Of a DNA stretch of 59,174 nucleotides, positions 8,743 to 17,199 are shown piece by piece (the stretch's first letter is position 1; the number at the start of each line of letters is the position of its first letter). The stretch spans positions 1 through 59,174 of the forward strand of contig CAUBDX010000019.1 in the NCBI GenBank assembly GCA_958434805.1, written 5' to 3'. The DNA is from an uncultured Phocaeicola sp. (GTDB taxonomy: Bacteria > Bacteroidota > Bacteroidia > Bacteroidales > Bacteroidaceae). The translations under genes and the position numbers were made by a program. The notes beneath the pieces were generated by a model that worked only from the letters and a program-made list of their open reading frames with translations, ran no database searches and had not been told where the DNA came from.

Positions 8743-10554
8743 ATGAGAGTTAAAAGAATCTTTCAGATAGGCGTTAGTGCAGTAGCATTTGTGCTAGGTG
8801 CTTTGCCTGTCAGTGCGCAGTACCAAAAGCCTAATGTTTATACGTATGAAGTGGCTGATTTCGGACTAAAACCCAACAGCTCGAAGAATGCTTCACCTGT
8901 ATTACAGCGCTTGCTGAAGAAAATCAAAGCCGAAAGAAGCGGACAGGATAGCATTGTTATCCGTTTCGGTAAAGGAACGTATCAGTTTCATGAGAAGGGG
9001 GCTGCAGTACGTGAGTATTACATTTCAAATCACGATCAGACTAATCCTAAACTGGTTGGAATTCCATTGGAGGATATGAATCATCTGGCACTTGAAGGCG
9101 AGGGAGCTGAATTTATCTTCCATGGACAGATGCTACCTGTTTCGCTGTTGCGCTCATCCGACTGTACGTTGCGTAATTTCAGCATCGATTTTGCCAATCC
9201 GCATATTTCACAGGTTACTGTGTCGGAATGCACTCCCGATGGAAAAGTAATCGTAGAACCGGCTCCCTGGGTGGAATATCGCATTACAAGGGATTCGTTG
9301 TTCGAAGTGTATGGCGAAGGATGGAGTTACCGGCATAATTTCGGTATTGCCTTTGAAGAAAAGACCAAGCGGCTTGTCTATAATTCCAGCGATTGCTGGC
9401 TGCCTACTAAGGGAGCCTATCGGGTGGGAGAAAACCGTATTTGTATGCCGGGATGGAAAGGCAGTTATCTGACTCCCGGAACACGCGTGGTATTGCGCGG
9501 GTGGGAGCGTCCGGCTCCGGGCATATTCCTCTCGCATAACGTAAATACATCGTTTGAAAATGTGACGGTGCATTATGCTGAAGGTATGGGATTACTGGCG
9601 CAGTTGTGTGAGAATATTACGCTTGACCGATTTAATGTTTGCTTGAAGGGAAGTCAAGACCCGCGTTATTTTACTACACAAGCCGATGCTACCCACTTTT
9701 CCGGGTGTAAAGGGAAGATTGTATCGTGTAACGGACTCTATGAGGGGATGATGGATGATGCCATCAATGTGCATGGTACTTATCTGAAGGTGGTAAAGCG
9801 TATAGATGACCATACATTGGTGGGACGTTATATGCATGATCAGGCCTGGGGATTTGAATGGGGACGCGTGGGTGACGAGGTGCAGTTTGTTCGCTCTGCC
9901 ACAATGGAGCTGACCGAACAAACAAACCGGATTGTTTCCATTCGCCCGTATGACAGGGAACAAGTAGATGGAGCACATGAATTTCTAATCTCTTTTGAGC
10001 ATCCGGTTGAGGCTGAGATTACAGAAAAAGAAGGCTTTGGCATCGAGAATCTGACATGGACTCCGACGGTATTGTTTGCCAAAAATGTAATTCGTAATAA
10101 CCGGGCCCGTGGAGCCTTGTTTAGTACTCCTCGTAAAACGGTGGTTGAAGATAACCTGTTTGATCATACATCGGGGACGGCAATTTTGCTGTGCGGAGAC
10201 TGTAACGGATGGTTTGAAACCGGGGCATGCCGTGAGGTCTTGATTCGCCGGAATAAGTTTGTTAATGCTTTGACCTGTATGTTCCAGTTTACCGAAGGGG
10301 TGATTTCTATTTATCCGGAAATTCCCGATTTGAAGAATCAGCAGAAATATTTTCATGGTGGTCCGGAAGGAGGAATTGTAATTGAAGATAATGATTTTGA
10401 AATGTTTGATGCCCCGGTATTGTATGCAAAGTCGGTTGACGGCTTAATTTTCCGGAATAACCGTATTCGTATGAATGAGGAATATAAGCCTTTTCATAAA
10501 AATAAATCTCGCTTTAAGCTGGAGCGAGTTACCAATGTACAGATTGCTGAATAA
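8743..10554 (+). CDS. Secreted GH110 alpha-1,3-galactosidase
   Basis: 603 residues with a signal peptide (MRVKRIFQ, hydrophobic core, cut near PVSAQ-YQKP), so it acts in the periplasm or at the surface. The body is a right-handed beta-helix with repeated N-x-F strands (VIEDNDFEMFD, IFRNNRIRMNEE). MMDDAINVHG with D338 and D339 is a conserved acidic pair of this family. Length and architecture fit the Bacteroides GH110 enzymes that remove alpha-1,3-linked galactose from B antigens and linear galactose caps of mucin-type glycans. No SusC/SusD pair or sensor is adjacent, so it is a solitary gene. A terminator follows 30 bases after the stop. Confidence 0.85.
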   Translation: MRVKRIFQIGVSAVAFVLGALPVSAQYQKPNVYTYEVADFGLKPNSSKNASPVLQRLLKKIKAERSGQDSIVIRFGKGTYQFHEKGAAVREYYISNHDQTNPKLVGIPLEDMNHLALEGEGAEFIFHGQMLPVSLLRSSDCTLRNFSIDFANPHISQVTVSECTPDGKVIVEPAPWVEYRITRDSLFEVYGEGWSYRHNFGIAFEEKTKRLVYNSSDCWLPTKGAYRVGENRICMPGWKGSYLTPGTRVVLRGWERPAPGIFLSHNVNTSFENVTVHYAEGMGLLAQLCENITLDRFNVCLKGSQDPRYFTTQADATHFSGCKGKIVSCNGLYEGMMDDAINVHGTYLKVVKRIDDHTLVGRYMHDQAWGFEWGRVGDEVQFVRSATMELTEQTNRIVSIRPYDREQVDGAHEFLISFEHPVEAEITEKEGFGIENLTWTPTVLFAKNVIRNNRARGALFSTPRKTVVEDNLFDHTSGTAILLCGDCNGWFETGACREVLIRRNKFVNALTCMFQFTEGVISIYPEIPDLKNQQKYFHGGPEGGIVIEDNDFEMFDAPVLYAKSVDGLIFRNNRIRMNEEYKPFHKNKSRFKLERVTNVQIAE

Positions 10555-10583
10555 AGATTCAGAGATTGGCTGACAGAATATAG

Positions 10584-10617
10584 AAAGGAGTGTGCAGAAG
10601 CATGCTCCTTTTTTTAG
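10584..10617 (+). terminator. Terminator after GH110
   Basis: Stem AAAGGAGTGTGC / GCATGCTCCTTT (two G-U pairs) with an AGAA loop, followed by a T-run. Confidence 0.88.
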
Positions 10618-10987
10618 TTATACTGACCTTGCTCGTGGATGTCAGAACTGGATTCTACTGAATCGCTATGAAAACTTGACGGAACAACTGCCATTTTGGC
10701 TGCATCGGTCTTTTTTTTACCTGAATAAAAGGAATAAAGTTGACTTATATCAAGAAAAATGTTGTATAACATATTTTATTTCTTGTTTTGAATCAGAATA
10801 AGAGTAAAGGCACTAACTTTGCAGAGTCAATAAAGGGATTCAATGGTTTTCCCCCGATTAAGGATAAAAGCAGAAAAGATTGTTTTAGGTATTCGTTTTT
10901 TAAGGTAAATAAGAAGAGCAGGAATGCTCGGAAAAAGAAACCGATAAGGTTTCAAAGGATAACAAATAAAAATAGGAGGATAACGAG
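10616..10987. other. Intergenic stretch with promoter and leader of the small-protein transcript
   Basis: 372 bases with no convincing gene up to 10987. The only notable signal is TAACTTTG at 10814-10821 with TTTG at 10787-10790 upstream (23-base spacing, slightly long). This gives a start near 10827 and a leader of about 160 bases. The leader is purine- and A-rich. Confidence 0.6.
10787..10821 (+). promoter_or_regulatory. Promoter of the small-protein transcript
   Basis: -33 TTTG at 10787-10790 and -7 TAACTTTG at 10814-10821. The -7 is a perfect match; the spacing is slightly long. Confidence 0.55.
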
Positions 10988-11080
10988 ATGAAAATGTTAA
11001 AATGGATTATGAATCGTGCAGGAAAAAACAATACAGATGTGTGGGGGTATGCTACACTCGGTATGCACATTCAGAAGTAA
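10988..11080 (+). CDS. Candidate small protein, 30 residues
   Basis: Begins MKMLKWIMNRAGKNN and ends at TAA 11078-11080. An AGGAGG-like sequence (AATAGGAGGATAACGAG) lies at a good distance before the ATG, which is unusual in Bacteroidetes, where such sites are weak. It has a basic amphipathic start and no known domain. It lies between a promoter and a clear terminator and is followed 34 bases later by a second small frame. It could instead be part of a non-coding RNA. Confidence 0.45.
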   Translation: MKMLKWIMNRAGKNNTDVWGYATLGMHIQK

Positions 11081-11114
11081 CAGAAGTTTAGGTATTATTT
11101 TTATTTTAAGTGTT

Positions 11115-11204
11115 ATGAAAAAGGTATTAAATGTCGTTAAGCGCGTATTGACTGAAGTAGGTCGTAGCGAAATGATGAAAATGGGATACGATTTGGGAAA
11201 GTAA
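11115..11204 (+). CDS. Candidate small protein, 29 residues
   Basis: Begins MKKVLNVVKRVLTEVGRSE and ends at TAA 11202-11204. The N-terminal 16 residues form an amphipathic helix pattern (V, L and V on one face, K and R on the other); net charge about +4. It is preceded by an A/T-rich stretch typical of Bacteroidetes starts. I do not recognise the family. Confidence 0.45.
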   Translation: MKKVLNVVKRVLTEVGRSEMMKMGYDLGK

Positions 11205-11254
11205 ACCGTACAGACCAGTAAAATCATTGTTCTATTAAGATTATAAAACAGGTT

Positions 11255-11288
11255 AAGGGATGTTCTTTTAAAGGACGTCCCTTTTTTT
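11255..11288 (+). terminator. Terminator of the small-protein transcript
   Basis: 13-bp stem (AAGGGATGTTCTT / AAGGACGTCCCTT, two G-U pairs), TTA loop, then a run of seven T. It ends 84 bases after the second small frame. Confidence 0.9.
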
Positions 11289-11426
11289 ATCTCTTTCTCT
11301 AATATTTAAACAGATTTTTAAAGAAATATTTTCATAAAAATGTTTCGTATTTCACCACAATTTTCTTTTCTTTGTCTATGTGTAGAAAATGAACTTTAAA
11401 TTAATACCTACAAAAAACATTTAATT

Positions 11427-11831
11427 ATGAAAATCTCTCATATCGAACATTTGGGCATTGCGGTAAAAAGTATCGAAGAAGCCCTTCCGTATTATGAAAA
11501 AATCCTCGGACTTACTTGTTATAATATAGAAACCGTGGCAGACCAAAAAGTGCGCACGGCCTTCTTGAAGTGTGGTGATACAAAGATTGAATTACTGGAG
11601 CCTACTGATGAAACCAGCACGATAGCCAAGTTTATTGAAAACCGGGGTACGGGCGTACATCATGTGGCGTTCGCAGTTGAAGACGGTGTGGCAAATGCAC
11701 TGGCTGAAGCAGAAAATGCAGGCATTCGTCTGATTGATAAGGCTCCAAGAAAAGGTGCCGAAAGTTTGAATATTGCTTTCCTGCATCCGAAGTCAACAAT
11801 GGGTGTTTTGACTGAACTTTGTGAAAAATAA
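11427..11831 (+). CDS. mce: Methylmalonyl-CoA epimerase
   Basis: 134 residues, one glyoxalase/VOC unit pair. HIEHLGIAVKSIEEALPYYE gives the first metal His, GTGVHHVAFAVED the second, and LTELCEK the C-terminal Glu ligand. It interconverts (R)- and (S)-methylmalonyl-CoA, linking the mutase product of succinyl-CoA to the decarboxylase encoded next. It is first in the propionate operon, with a hairpin and 68 bases before mmdA. The -7 (TTTCTTTG near 11367) is imperfect. Confidence 0.95.
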   Translation: MKISHIEHLGIAVKSIEEALPYYEKILGLTCYNIETVADQKVRTAFLKCGDTKIELLEPTDETSTIAKFIENRGTGVHHVAFAVEDGVANALAEAENAGIRLIDKAPRKGAESLNIAFLHPKSTMGVLTELCEK

Positions 11832-11842
11832 TATCTTATTTG

Positions 11843-11867
11843 AGAACTTGTCGTAACGGCAAGTTCT
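11843..11867 (+). terminator. Intercistronic hairpin between mce and mmdA
   Basis: 11-bp stem AGAACTTGTCG / CGGCAAGTTCT (one G-U pair) with a TAA loop, followed by a T-rich but interrupted tail. The tail is too weak for a full stop, so it more likely acts as an attenuator or RNA-processing hairpin that sets mce and mmdA levels apart. Confidence 0.6.
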
Positions 11868-11899
11868 TGATTTTATTCATTTGTAAATAGACTAATACC

Positions 11900-13453
11900 A
11901 TGAGTAACCAACTTGAAAAAGTAAAAGAGTTGATTGAACTTCGTACCCAGGCACGTTTGGGTGGAGGTGAAAAAGCAATCGAAAAGCAACATGCTAAAGG
12001 AAAATATACAGCCCGTGAGCGAATTGCAATGTTATTGGATGAAGGAAGCTTCGAAGAAATGGATATGTTCGTCCAGCATCGTTGCACGAATTTTGGCATG
12101 GATAAGAAACACTACCTCGGCGATGGAGTTGTAACCGGATATGGTACAATAGAAGGACGGCTGGTGTATGTGTTTGCTCAGGATTTCACCGTTTCAGCCG
12201 GTTCCTTGTCTGAAACCATGTCATTGAAAATATGTAAAGTCATGGATATGGCCATGAAAATGGGAGCACCTTGTATCGGACTGAACGACTCGGGAGGTGC
12301 ACGTATTCAGGAAGGTATCAATGCCTTGGCAGGATATGCAGAGATTTTCCAGCGTAATATTTTGGCTTCGGGGGTTATTCCTCAGATATCCGGTATCTTC
12401 GGCCCGTGTGCAGGAGGAGCTGTCTATTCACCGGCTTTAACCGATTTTACCTTGATGATGGAAGGTACTTCTTATATGTTCCTTACAGGTCCGAAAGTGG
12501 TAAAGACCGTGACCGGAGAAGATGTGTCACAGGAGGATTTAGGAGGGGCGAGTGTACATTCTACCCGTTCCGGAGTCACTCATTTTACAGCCTCTACAGA
12601 AGAAGAAGGATTGGCTTTAATCCGTAAATTGTTGGGCTATATTCCTCAGAATAACTTGGAAGAAGCTCCGTATGTGGATTGTACTGACCCGATTGACCGT
12701 TTAGAAGACTCGTTGAACGAAATCATTCCCGACAGCCCGAATAAAGCATACGATATGTATGAAGTGATTGGTGCGATTGTAGATAATGGAGAGTTTCTGG
12801 AGGTTCAGCGTGATTTTGCCAAAAACATTATTGTGGGATTTGCCCGATTCAACGGACAGTCAGTGGGGATTGTTGCCAATCAGCCGAAGTTCTTGGCAGG
12901 TGTGCTCGACTGTAATGCATCGCGTAAGGGAGCCCGTTTCGTTCGTTTCTGTGATGCTTTCAATATTCCTATCGTTTCGTTGGTTGACGTGCCGGGATTC
13001 CTTCCGGGTACCGGACAAGAATATAATGCAGTGATTTTGCATGGAGCTAAACTGCTGTATGCGTATGGTGAGGCTACCGTACCTAAAGTTACCGTTACCT
13101 TGCGTAAATCGTATGGCGGTTCACATATTGTGATGAGTTGTAAGCAGCTGCGTGGCGATATGAACTACGCATGGCCTACTGCAGAAATTGCGGTTATGGG
13201 TGGAGCCGGAGCCGTGGAAGTGCTTTATGCGAAAGAAGCCAAGGAAGCTCCCGATCCAAAAGCATTCATGGCAGAAAAAGAGGCAGAATATACCAAGCTT
13301 TTTGCTAATCCTTATAATGCAGCGAAGTATGGTTATATTGATGATGTAATAGAACCACGTAATACACGTTTCCGTATCATTCGCGCTTTGCAACAGTTGC
13401 AGACCAAGAAACTGAGTAATCCGGCGAAGAAGCATGGAAATATTCCATTGTAA
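11900..13453 (+). CDS. mmdA: Methylmalonyl-CoA decarboxylase carboxyltransferase subunit
   Basis: 517 residues, the normal size of acyl-CoA carboxylase beta-type subunits. The two crotonase-like halves are visible: [17 protein letters not shown] with [16 protein letters not shown] (N half), and [20 protein letters not shown] with [18 protein letters not shown] (C half). It moves CO2 from (S)-methylmalonyl-CoA to the biotin of the carrier at 14432, giving propionyl-CoA. The adjacent beta subunit marks it as a Na+-pump decarboxylase rather than a carboxylase. No biotin carboxylase is present in this operon. Confidence 0.93.
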   Translation: MSNQLEKVKELIELRTQARLGGGEKAIEKQHAKGKYTARERIAMLLDEGSFEEMDMFVQHRCTNFGMDKKHYLGDGVVTGYGTIEGRLVYVFAQDFTVSAGSLSETMSLKICKVMDMAMKMGAPCIGLNDSGGARIQEGINALAGYAEIFQRNILASGVIPQISGIFGPCAGGAVYSPALTDFTLMMEGTSYMFLTGPKVVKTVTGEDVSQEDLGGASVHSTRSGVTHFTASTEEEGLALIRKLLGYIPQNNLEEAPYVDCTDPIDRLEDSLNEIIPDSPNKAYDMYEVIGAIVDNGEFLEVQRDFAKNIIVGFARFNGQSVGIVANQPKFLAGVLDCNASRKGARFVRFCDAFNIPIVSLVDVPGFLPGTGQEYNAVILHGAKLLYAYGEATVPKVTVTLRKSYGGSHIVMSCKQLRGDMNYAWPTAEIAVMGGAGAVEVLYAKEAKEAPDPKAFMAEKEAEYTKLFANPYNAAKYGYIDDVIEPRNTRFRIIRALQQLQTKKLSNPAKKHGNIPL

Positions 13454-13467
13454 TCAATCACCTTTAA

Positions 13468-14409
13468 ATGAAGTTTGTTATGAATAAATATAAAACCGGA
13501 ATATTTCTATCCCTGCTGCTGATGATGGGCTTCAGCTCATGTACGAAACAAAAAGCAAACTCCAAGTTGGTCATCAATGAGGTGCTGGTTGATAATCAGC
13601 ATAACTTTCAGGATGATTATGGAATGCATAGCGGATGGATTGAAATTTTCAACAGGGCGTATAGTAGCGCTGACTTGGCTGGCTGTTTGCTTAAAGTAAG
13701 TCATACACCAGGCGATACAGTGACTTATTTTATTCCGAAAGGAGATGTTCTGACGTTGGTAAAACCTCGTCAGCATGCACTCTTTTGGGCAGATGGAGCA
13801 CCGCGTCGCGGAACTTTTCATACCAATTTTGTATTAAGTAAAGATCGGGAAAACTGGATTGGCTTATATGATTCAGGTAAAAAACTGCTTGACGAGGTTT
13901 TGGTGCCTGCCGGAGTGCTTCAAGCCGATCAATCGTATGCGCGTGCAACCGACGCTTCCAGTTCTTGGGAAGTAAAAGGAAACAGTGAAACGAAATATGT
14001 AACTCCGAGTACGAACAACCAGACGATTGAAAATAATCCGAAAATGGACAAGTTTGAGTTACATGACCCCGTGGGAATCGGAATGGCAGTATCGGCTATG
14101 AGTGTCGTGTTCTTTGGATTGTTGCTGTTATATCTTTGCTTTAAGATGGTTGGGAAAACAGCCATTAAGTTGCGTAAACGCAATGCGATGAAAGTACAGA
14201 ATGTAACCGACAACCAGGAAGCTAAAGAAAAGAAACTGGGTGAAGCACCGGGCGAGGTGATTGCTGCCATTTCAATGGCTTTGCACGAAGCGCAGGGAGC
14301 TGACCATGATGTGGAAGAAACCATTCTGACTATCAGTAGGGTAAAGCGAAGCTACTCTCCGTGGAGCTCGAAGATTTATACCTTACGTGAAACCCCTCAT
14401 AAGAAATAA
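13468..14409 (+). CDS. OadG-type subunit fused to an N-terminal lamin-tail domain (lipoprotein)
   Basis: 313 residues, about three times a normal OadG/MmdD. A lipoprotein signal ends in FSSC (C25). Residues ~34-165 look like a lamin-tail domain (LVINEVLVDN, WIEIFNRAY, LKVSHTPGDT, WIGLYDSG). One membrane helix follows at ~202-229, then a basic cytoplasmic tail rich in charged residues, as in OadG, which anchors the carboxyltransferase to the beta subunit. The extracytoplasmic domain has no known role in the pump. Alternative start: the ATG at 13480, which keeps the signal. Confidence 0.82.
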   Translation: MKFVMNKYKTGIFLSLLLMMGFSSCTKQKANSKLVINEVLVDNQHNFQDDYGMHSGWIEIFNRAYSSADLAGCLLKVSHTPGDTVTYFIPKGDVLTLVKPRQHALFWADGAPRRGTFHTNFVLSKDRENWIGLYDSGKKLLDEVLVPAGVLQADQSYARATDASSSWEVKGNSETKYVTPSTNNQTIENNPKMDKFELHDPVGIGMAVSAMSVVFFGLLLLYLCFKMVGKTAIKLRKRNAMKVQNVTDNQEAKEKKLGEAPGEVIAAISMALHEAQGADHDVEETILTISRVKRSYSPWSSKIYTLRETPHKK

Positions 14410-14431
14410 CCTTTTTAATGATTGATAAACC

Positions 14432-14860
14432 ATGAAAGAATATAGATATAAAATCAACGGAAACTTATATAAAGTAAACGTCGGAGATATAGAAGAAAAC
14501 AGCGTGCAGGTTGAGGTAAACGGTACGGCTTATGTGGTAGAACTGGAGAAAAAATCGACTCCGAAAATTAAGCCGGTAGTACGCACTGCTGCTACAACTC
14601 CGGCTACACCTCCTCCTGCTGTCAGCCGTCCGGCTTCAGTGGGCAGCAAGTCGGGAATTAAGTCACCGCTTCCGGGAGTTATTTTAGAGGTAAAAGTAAA
14701 AGAAGGCGATACGGTGAAACGGGGACAGACCTTATTGGTGTTGGAGGCTATGAAAATGGAAAATGACATCAAGGCAGACCGCGATGGAAAAGTAAAAGAA
14801 ATCAAGGTAAGTAAAGGTGAGTCTATTCTTGAAGGTACAGACCTTATAATCATTGAATAA
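14432..14860 (+). CDS. Biotin carboxyl carrier subunit of the decarboxylase
   Basis: 142 residues. A ~50-residue N-terminal part and a Thr/Pro/Ala-rich linker (TPATPPPAV) lead into a biotinyl domain with EAMKMEND, biotin lysine K108. It carries CO2 from MmdA to the membrane beta subunit. It stops 2 bases before the beta-subunit ATG. Confidence 0.94.
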   Translation: MKEYRYKINGNLYKVNVGDIEENSVQVEVNGTAYVVELEKKSTPKIKPVVRTAATTPATPPPAVSRPASVGSKSGIKSPLPGVILEVKVKEGDTVKRGQTLLVLEAMKMENDIKADRDGKVKEIKVSKGESILEGTDLIIIE

Positions 14861-14862
14861 CT

Positions 14863-16023
14863 ATGGGTGAATTTGTTAATTTTTTACAGAATAATCTGGC
14901 AGATTTTTGGACATATACCGGCTTTTATAATGCCACCTATCAGCATTTAATCATGATAGGTATAGGTATTGTCTTTATATATCTTGCTGTGGCAAAAGAG
15001 TTTGAGCCGATGCTGCTGATTCCTATTGGATTTGGTATTCTTATCGGTAATATTCCTTTTAATATGGAAGCCGGACTGAAGGTGGGGCTTTATGAAGAAG
15101 GATCGGTGTTAAATATCTTATATCAGGGTGTAACGTCCGGATGGTATCCGCCTCTCATCTTCTTGGGAATTGGAGCAATGACTGACTTCTCGGCCTTGAT
15201 TTCGAATCCGAAGTTGATGCTTATCGGTGCAGCTGCTCAGTTTGGTATTTTTGGTGCTTATATGATTGCTTTGGAATTGGGATTCGACCCGATGCAGGCT
15301 GCTGCTATCGGTATAATCGGAGGAGCCGACGGACCGACTGCCATCTTCTTGTCATCGAAACTGGCTCCGAATCTGATGGGAGCCATTGCTGTGTCCGCTT
15401 ATTCATATATGGCATTGGTTCCGGTAATCCAGCCTCCTATCATGCGTCTGCTTACCACTAAGAAAGAGCGTTTAATCCGGATGAAAGCTCCTCGTGCGGT
15501 GTCTCATACAGAAAAGGTAATGTTTCCTATTGTAGGATTGCTGCTTACCTGCTTCCTGGTGCCGTCGGGTTTACCCTTGCTGGGAATGTTATTCTTTGGT
15601 AATCTGTTGAAAGAAAGTGGGGTTACCCGCAGGCTGGCAGAAACAGCCCGTGGTCCGCTGATTGATACCATCACTATTTTGTTGGGCTTGACCGTAGGTG
15701 CTTCCACACAGGCATCGGAATTCTTGACCGTAGATTCTATTTTGATTTTCTTGTTGGGGGCTTTGTCATTTGTTATTGCAACCGCTTCAGGAGTTTTCTT
15801 TGTGAAGATATTCAATTTGGTTCTGCCTAAGAATGACAAGATTAATCCGCTTATCGGAAATGCCGGAGTTTCGGCAGTTCCTGACTCAGCCCGTATTTCT
15901 CAAGTAGTTGGCTTGGAATATGACCCGAGCAACTACCTGTTGATGCACGCTATGGGGCCGAATGTGGCAGGTGTGATTGGCTCAGCTGTTGCAGCCGGTA
16001 TTTTGCTTGGCTTCTTGATTTAA
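14863..16023 (+). CDS. Na+-pumping decarboxylase beta subunit (MmdB/OadB)
   Basis: 386 residues with about nine membrane helices. GIIGGADGPTAIFLSSKLAP contains the Asp needed for Na+ movement in OadB, and NAGVSAVPDSAR with MHAMGPNVAGVIGSAVAAG is the conserved C-terminal region. It decarboxylates carboxybiotin and exports Na+, so propionate formation yields a sodium gradient. It is the last gene of the operon. Confidence 0.95.
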   Translation: MGEFVNFLQNNLADFWTYTGFYNATYQHLIMIGIGIVFIYLAVAKEFEPMLLIPIGFGILIGNIPFNMEAGLKVGLYEEGSVLNILYQGVTSGWYPPLIFLGIGAMTDFSALISNPKLMLIGAAAQFGIFGAYMIALELGFDPMQAAAIGIIGGADGPTAIFLSSKLAPNLMGAIAVSAYSYMALVPVIQPPIMRLLTTKKERLIRMKAPRAVSHTEKVMFPIVGLLLTCFLVPSGLPLLGMLFFGNLLKESGVTRRLAETARGPLIDTITILLGLTVGASTQASEFLTVDSILIFLLGALSFVIATASGVFFVKIFNLVLPKNDKINPLIGNAGVSAVPDSARISQVVGLEYDPSNYLLMHAMGPNVAGVIGSAVAAGILLGFLI

Positions 16024-16033
16024 GGTAATAATC

Positions 16034-16100
16034 AGAAAGGTGGATTTTACTTGTTCTGAATCTCAATTCTGGGCTCATAATAAGTAAAATTCACCTTTCT
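16034..16100 (+). terminator. Long hairpin ending the decarboxylase operon
   Basis: 19-bp arms (AGAAAGGTGGATTTTACTT and its near-complement, one G-U pair) with a 29-base loop. No long T-run follows, but position and length fit a terminator or 3' stability hairpin. Confidence 0.75.
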
Positions 16101-16150
16101 CCTGTCTGTTTTTATTAAAATTGTATAAATTACCCATATTCTTTCATAGG

Positions 16151-16185
16151 TTTTGGCTTGATGTTTGGTAAAGTTTGTACCTTTG
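16151..16185 (+). promoter_or_regulatory. Promoter of the orphan CD-C domain gene
   Basis: -33 TTTTG at 16151-16155 and -7 TACCTTTG at 16178-16185, spacing 22. It begins with TTTTGGCTTG, as in the 8502 element, but the rest differs. Confidence 0.65.
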
Positions 16186-16215
16186 GAGCGCAAAAATTGA
16201 ACTAACTAAACGAAC

Positions 16216-16467
16216 ATGTCAGAAAGTAAAACGGTAAAGTATCATATTCCTCAGAAGGGAGTATACTTGTATGCCCACGTCGAAAACGGAAAGACGGAAA
16301 TGATTGTATTAAACAGTACGGGTAGTGAGCAGACAGTTTTGGCAGAACACTACAATGTCTTGACTAAGGACTCTAAAATGGGCAGAGAAATTTCAAGTGG
16401 AAATCAGATTGACTTGACTCAAGATCTTGTTTTAGCAGCACGCAAATCTTTAGTAATTGAATTTTAA
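16216..16467 (+). CDS. Stand-alone cyclomaltodextrinase C-terminal-like domain protein
   Basis: 83 residues without a signal peptide. The pattern IPQKGVYLYAHVENGKTEMI-VLNSTG, then LTQDLVLAARKSLVIEF, follows the C-terminal beta-sandwich of GH13 cyclomaltodextrinases (phrases of the kind GVYVYFRY-KTVMVILN and LTLPAKSSLILE in that family). No catalytic barrel is upstream; the gene has its own promoter and terminator. It is therefore an orphan domain gene, not a visible deletion scar. Role unknown, perhaps glucan binding. Confidence 0.65.
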   Translation: MSESKTVKYHIPQKGVYLYAHVENGKTEMIVLNSTGSEQTVLAEHYNVLTKDSKMGREISSGNQIDLTQDLVLAARKSLVIEF

Positions 16468-16484
16468 AAAGATTTTCTATTTAT

Positions 16485-16526
16485 ATTTCCCCTTTCTGAC
16501 AAATATCAGGAAGGGGAAATTTTTTT
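16485..16526 (+). terminator. Terminator after the orphan domain gene
   Basis: 15-bp stem ATTTCCCCTTTCTGA / TCAGGAAGGGGAAAT (one G-U pair), CAAATA loop, then seven T. Confidence 0.92.
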
Positions 16527-16570
16527 ATAAAACTTGTATCTGTCGTTTTGTGCTTGTTCAGCTGTCCGAT

Positions 16571-17098
16571 TTAACCTTGGCGCATCACTATGGTAGATAA
16601 ATCGGAAGCAAACTGGTGATATTCTTCTCCTGTAATGGATCGGTCCGAAGTAAGTACAACTAAGTCGTGCGGTTGGTACTCTGTGCGGTAAGAAGGGTGT
16701 TTGTGCGCATATGGATTCTGAATAAAGCCGCACCGTTCATAAAACCTTAATCGAGCTTTAGCCACTTCATTCGTTACAGGGTCAATTTCCAGTAATATGG
16801 TTTTTGAAGACGACTGGATGAACGTGTGAAGAATACGGCTGCCATGACCTTTGCCTCTTATTTGGTCGTTGATGGCAAAGTGTTCCACATATATGTAATC
16901 ATTAAATTCCCAGTAAGAAATAAATCCGATCAATGTTTCGTTTTCATAATATACATTCAGATGATAGTTTTCGCATCCGAACGCATAGTCTTGCTGTGAT
17001 ACCGTTCTTTGTTCGAAGATAGGAAAACTGACTGAATAAAGTGCGTGAAACGTGGGATAAAGTGCATGGCTGGAGTCTGTGATTCTTATACTTTTCAT
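16571..17098 (-). CDS. GNAT family N-acetyltransferase
   Basis: 175 residues. The acetyl-CoA pyrophosphate loop is RGKGHGSR (R-x-x-G-x-G), preceded by the beta4 strand YVEHFAIND and followed by LLEIDPVTNEVAKARLRFYERCGF, the usual beta5-alpha4 pattern. Substrate unknown. Single gene, divergent from the DMT gene across a 176-base region that contains a 13-bp inverted repeat. Confidence 0.85.
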   Translation of the reverse strand: MKSIRITDSSHALYPTFHALYSVSFPIFEQRTVSQQDYAFGCENYHLNVYYENETLIGFISYWEFNDYIYVEHFAINDQIRGKGHGSRILHTFIQSSSKTILLEIDPVTNEVAKARLRFYERCGFIQNPYAHKHPSYRTEYQPHDLVVLTSDRSITGEEYHQFASDLSTIVMRQG

Positions 17099-17131
17099 CT
17101 TGTCTTGTTTTTATTCTTCTTTAACTTGACA

Positions 17132-17174
17132 AAGACAGGATGTGGTTCGGCATAGTCAAATCACATCCTGTCTT
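17132..17174. repeat. 13-bp inverted repeat in a divergent promoter region
   Basis: Perfect arms AAGACAGGATGTG / CACATCCTGTCTT with a 17-base loop. It lies between two genes that both start away from it, so an ordinary terminator is not expected here. It could be an operator or the hairpin of a small transcript. Confidence 0.6.
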
Positions 17175-17199
17175 GCTCAATGATAAGTAAAGGTGAGAG

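Noticed and set aside
10788..10991. 67-codon basic open frame ahead of the small proteins
   Set aside because: It starts at TTG, contains the -7 box of the transcript within it, and has no internal start; its stop merely overlaps the next ATG.
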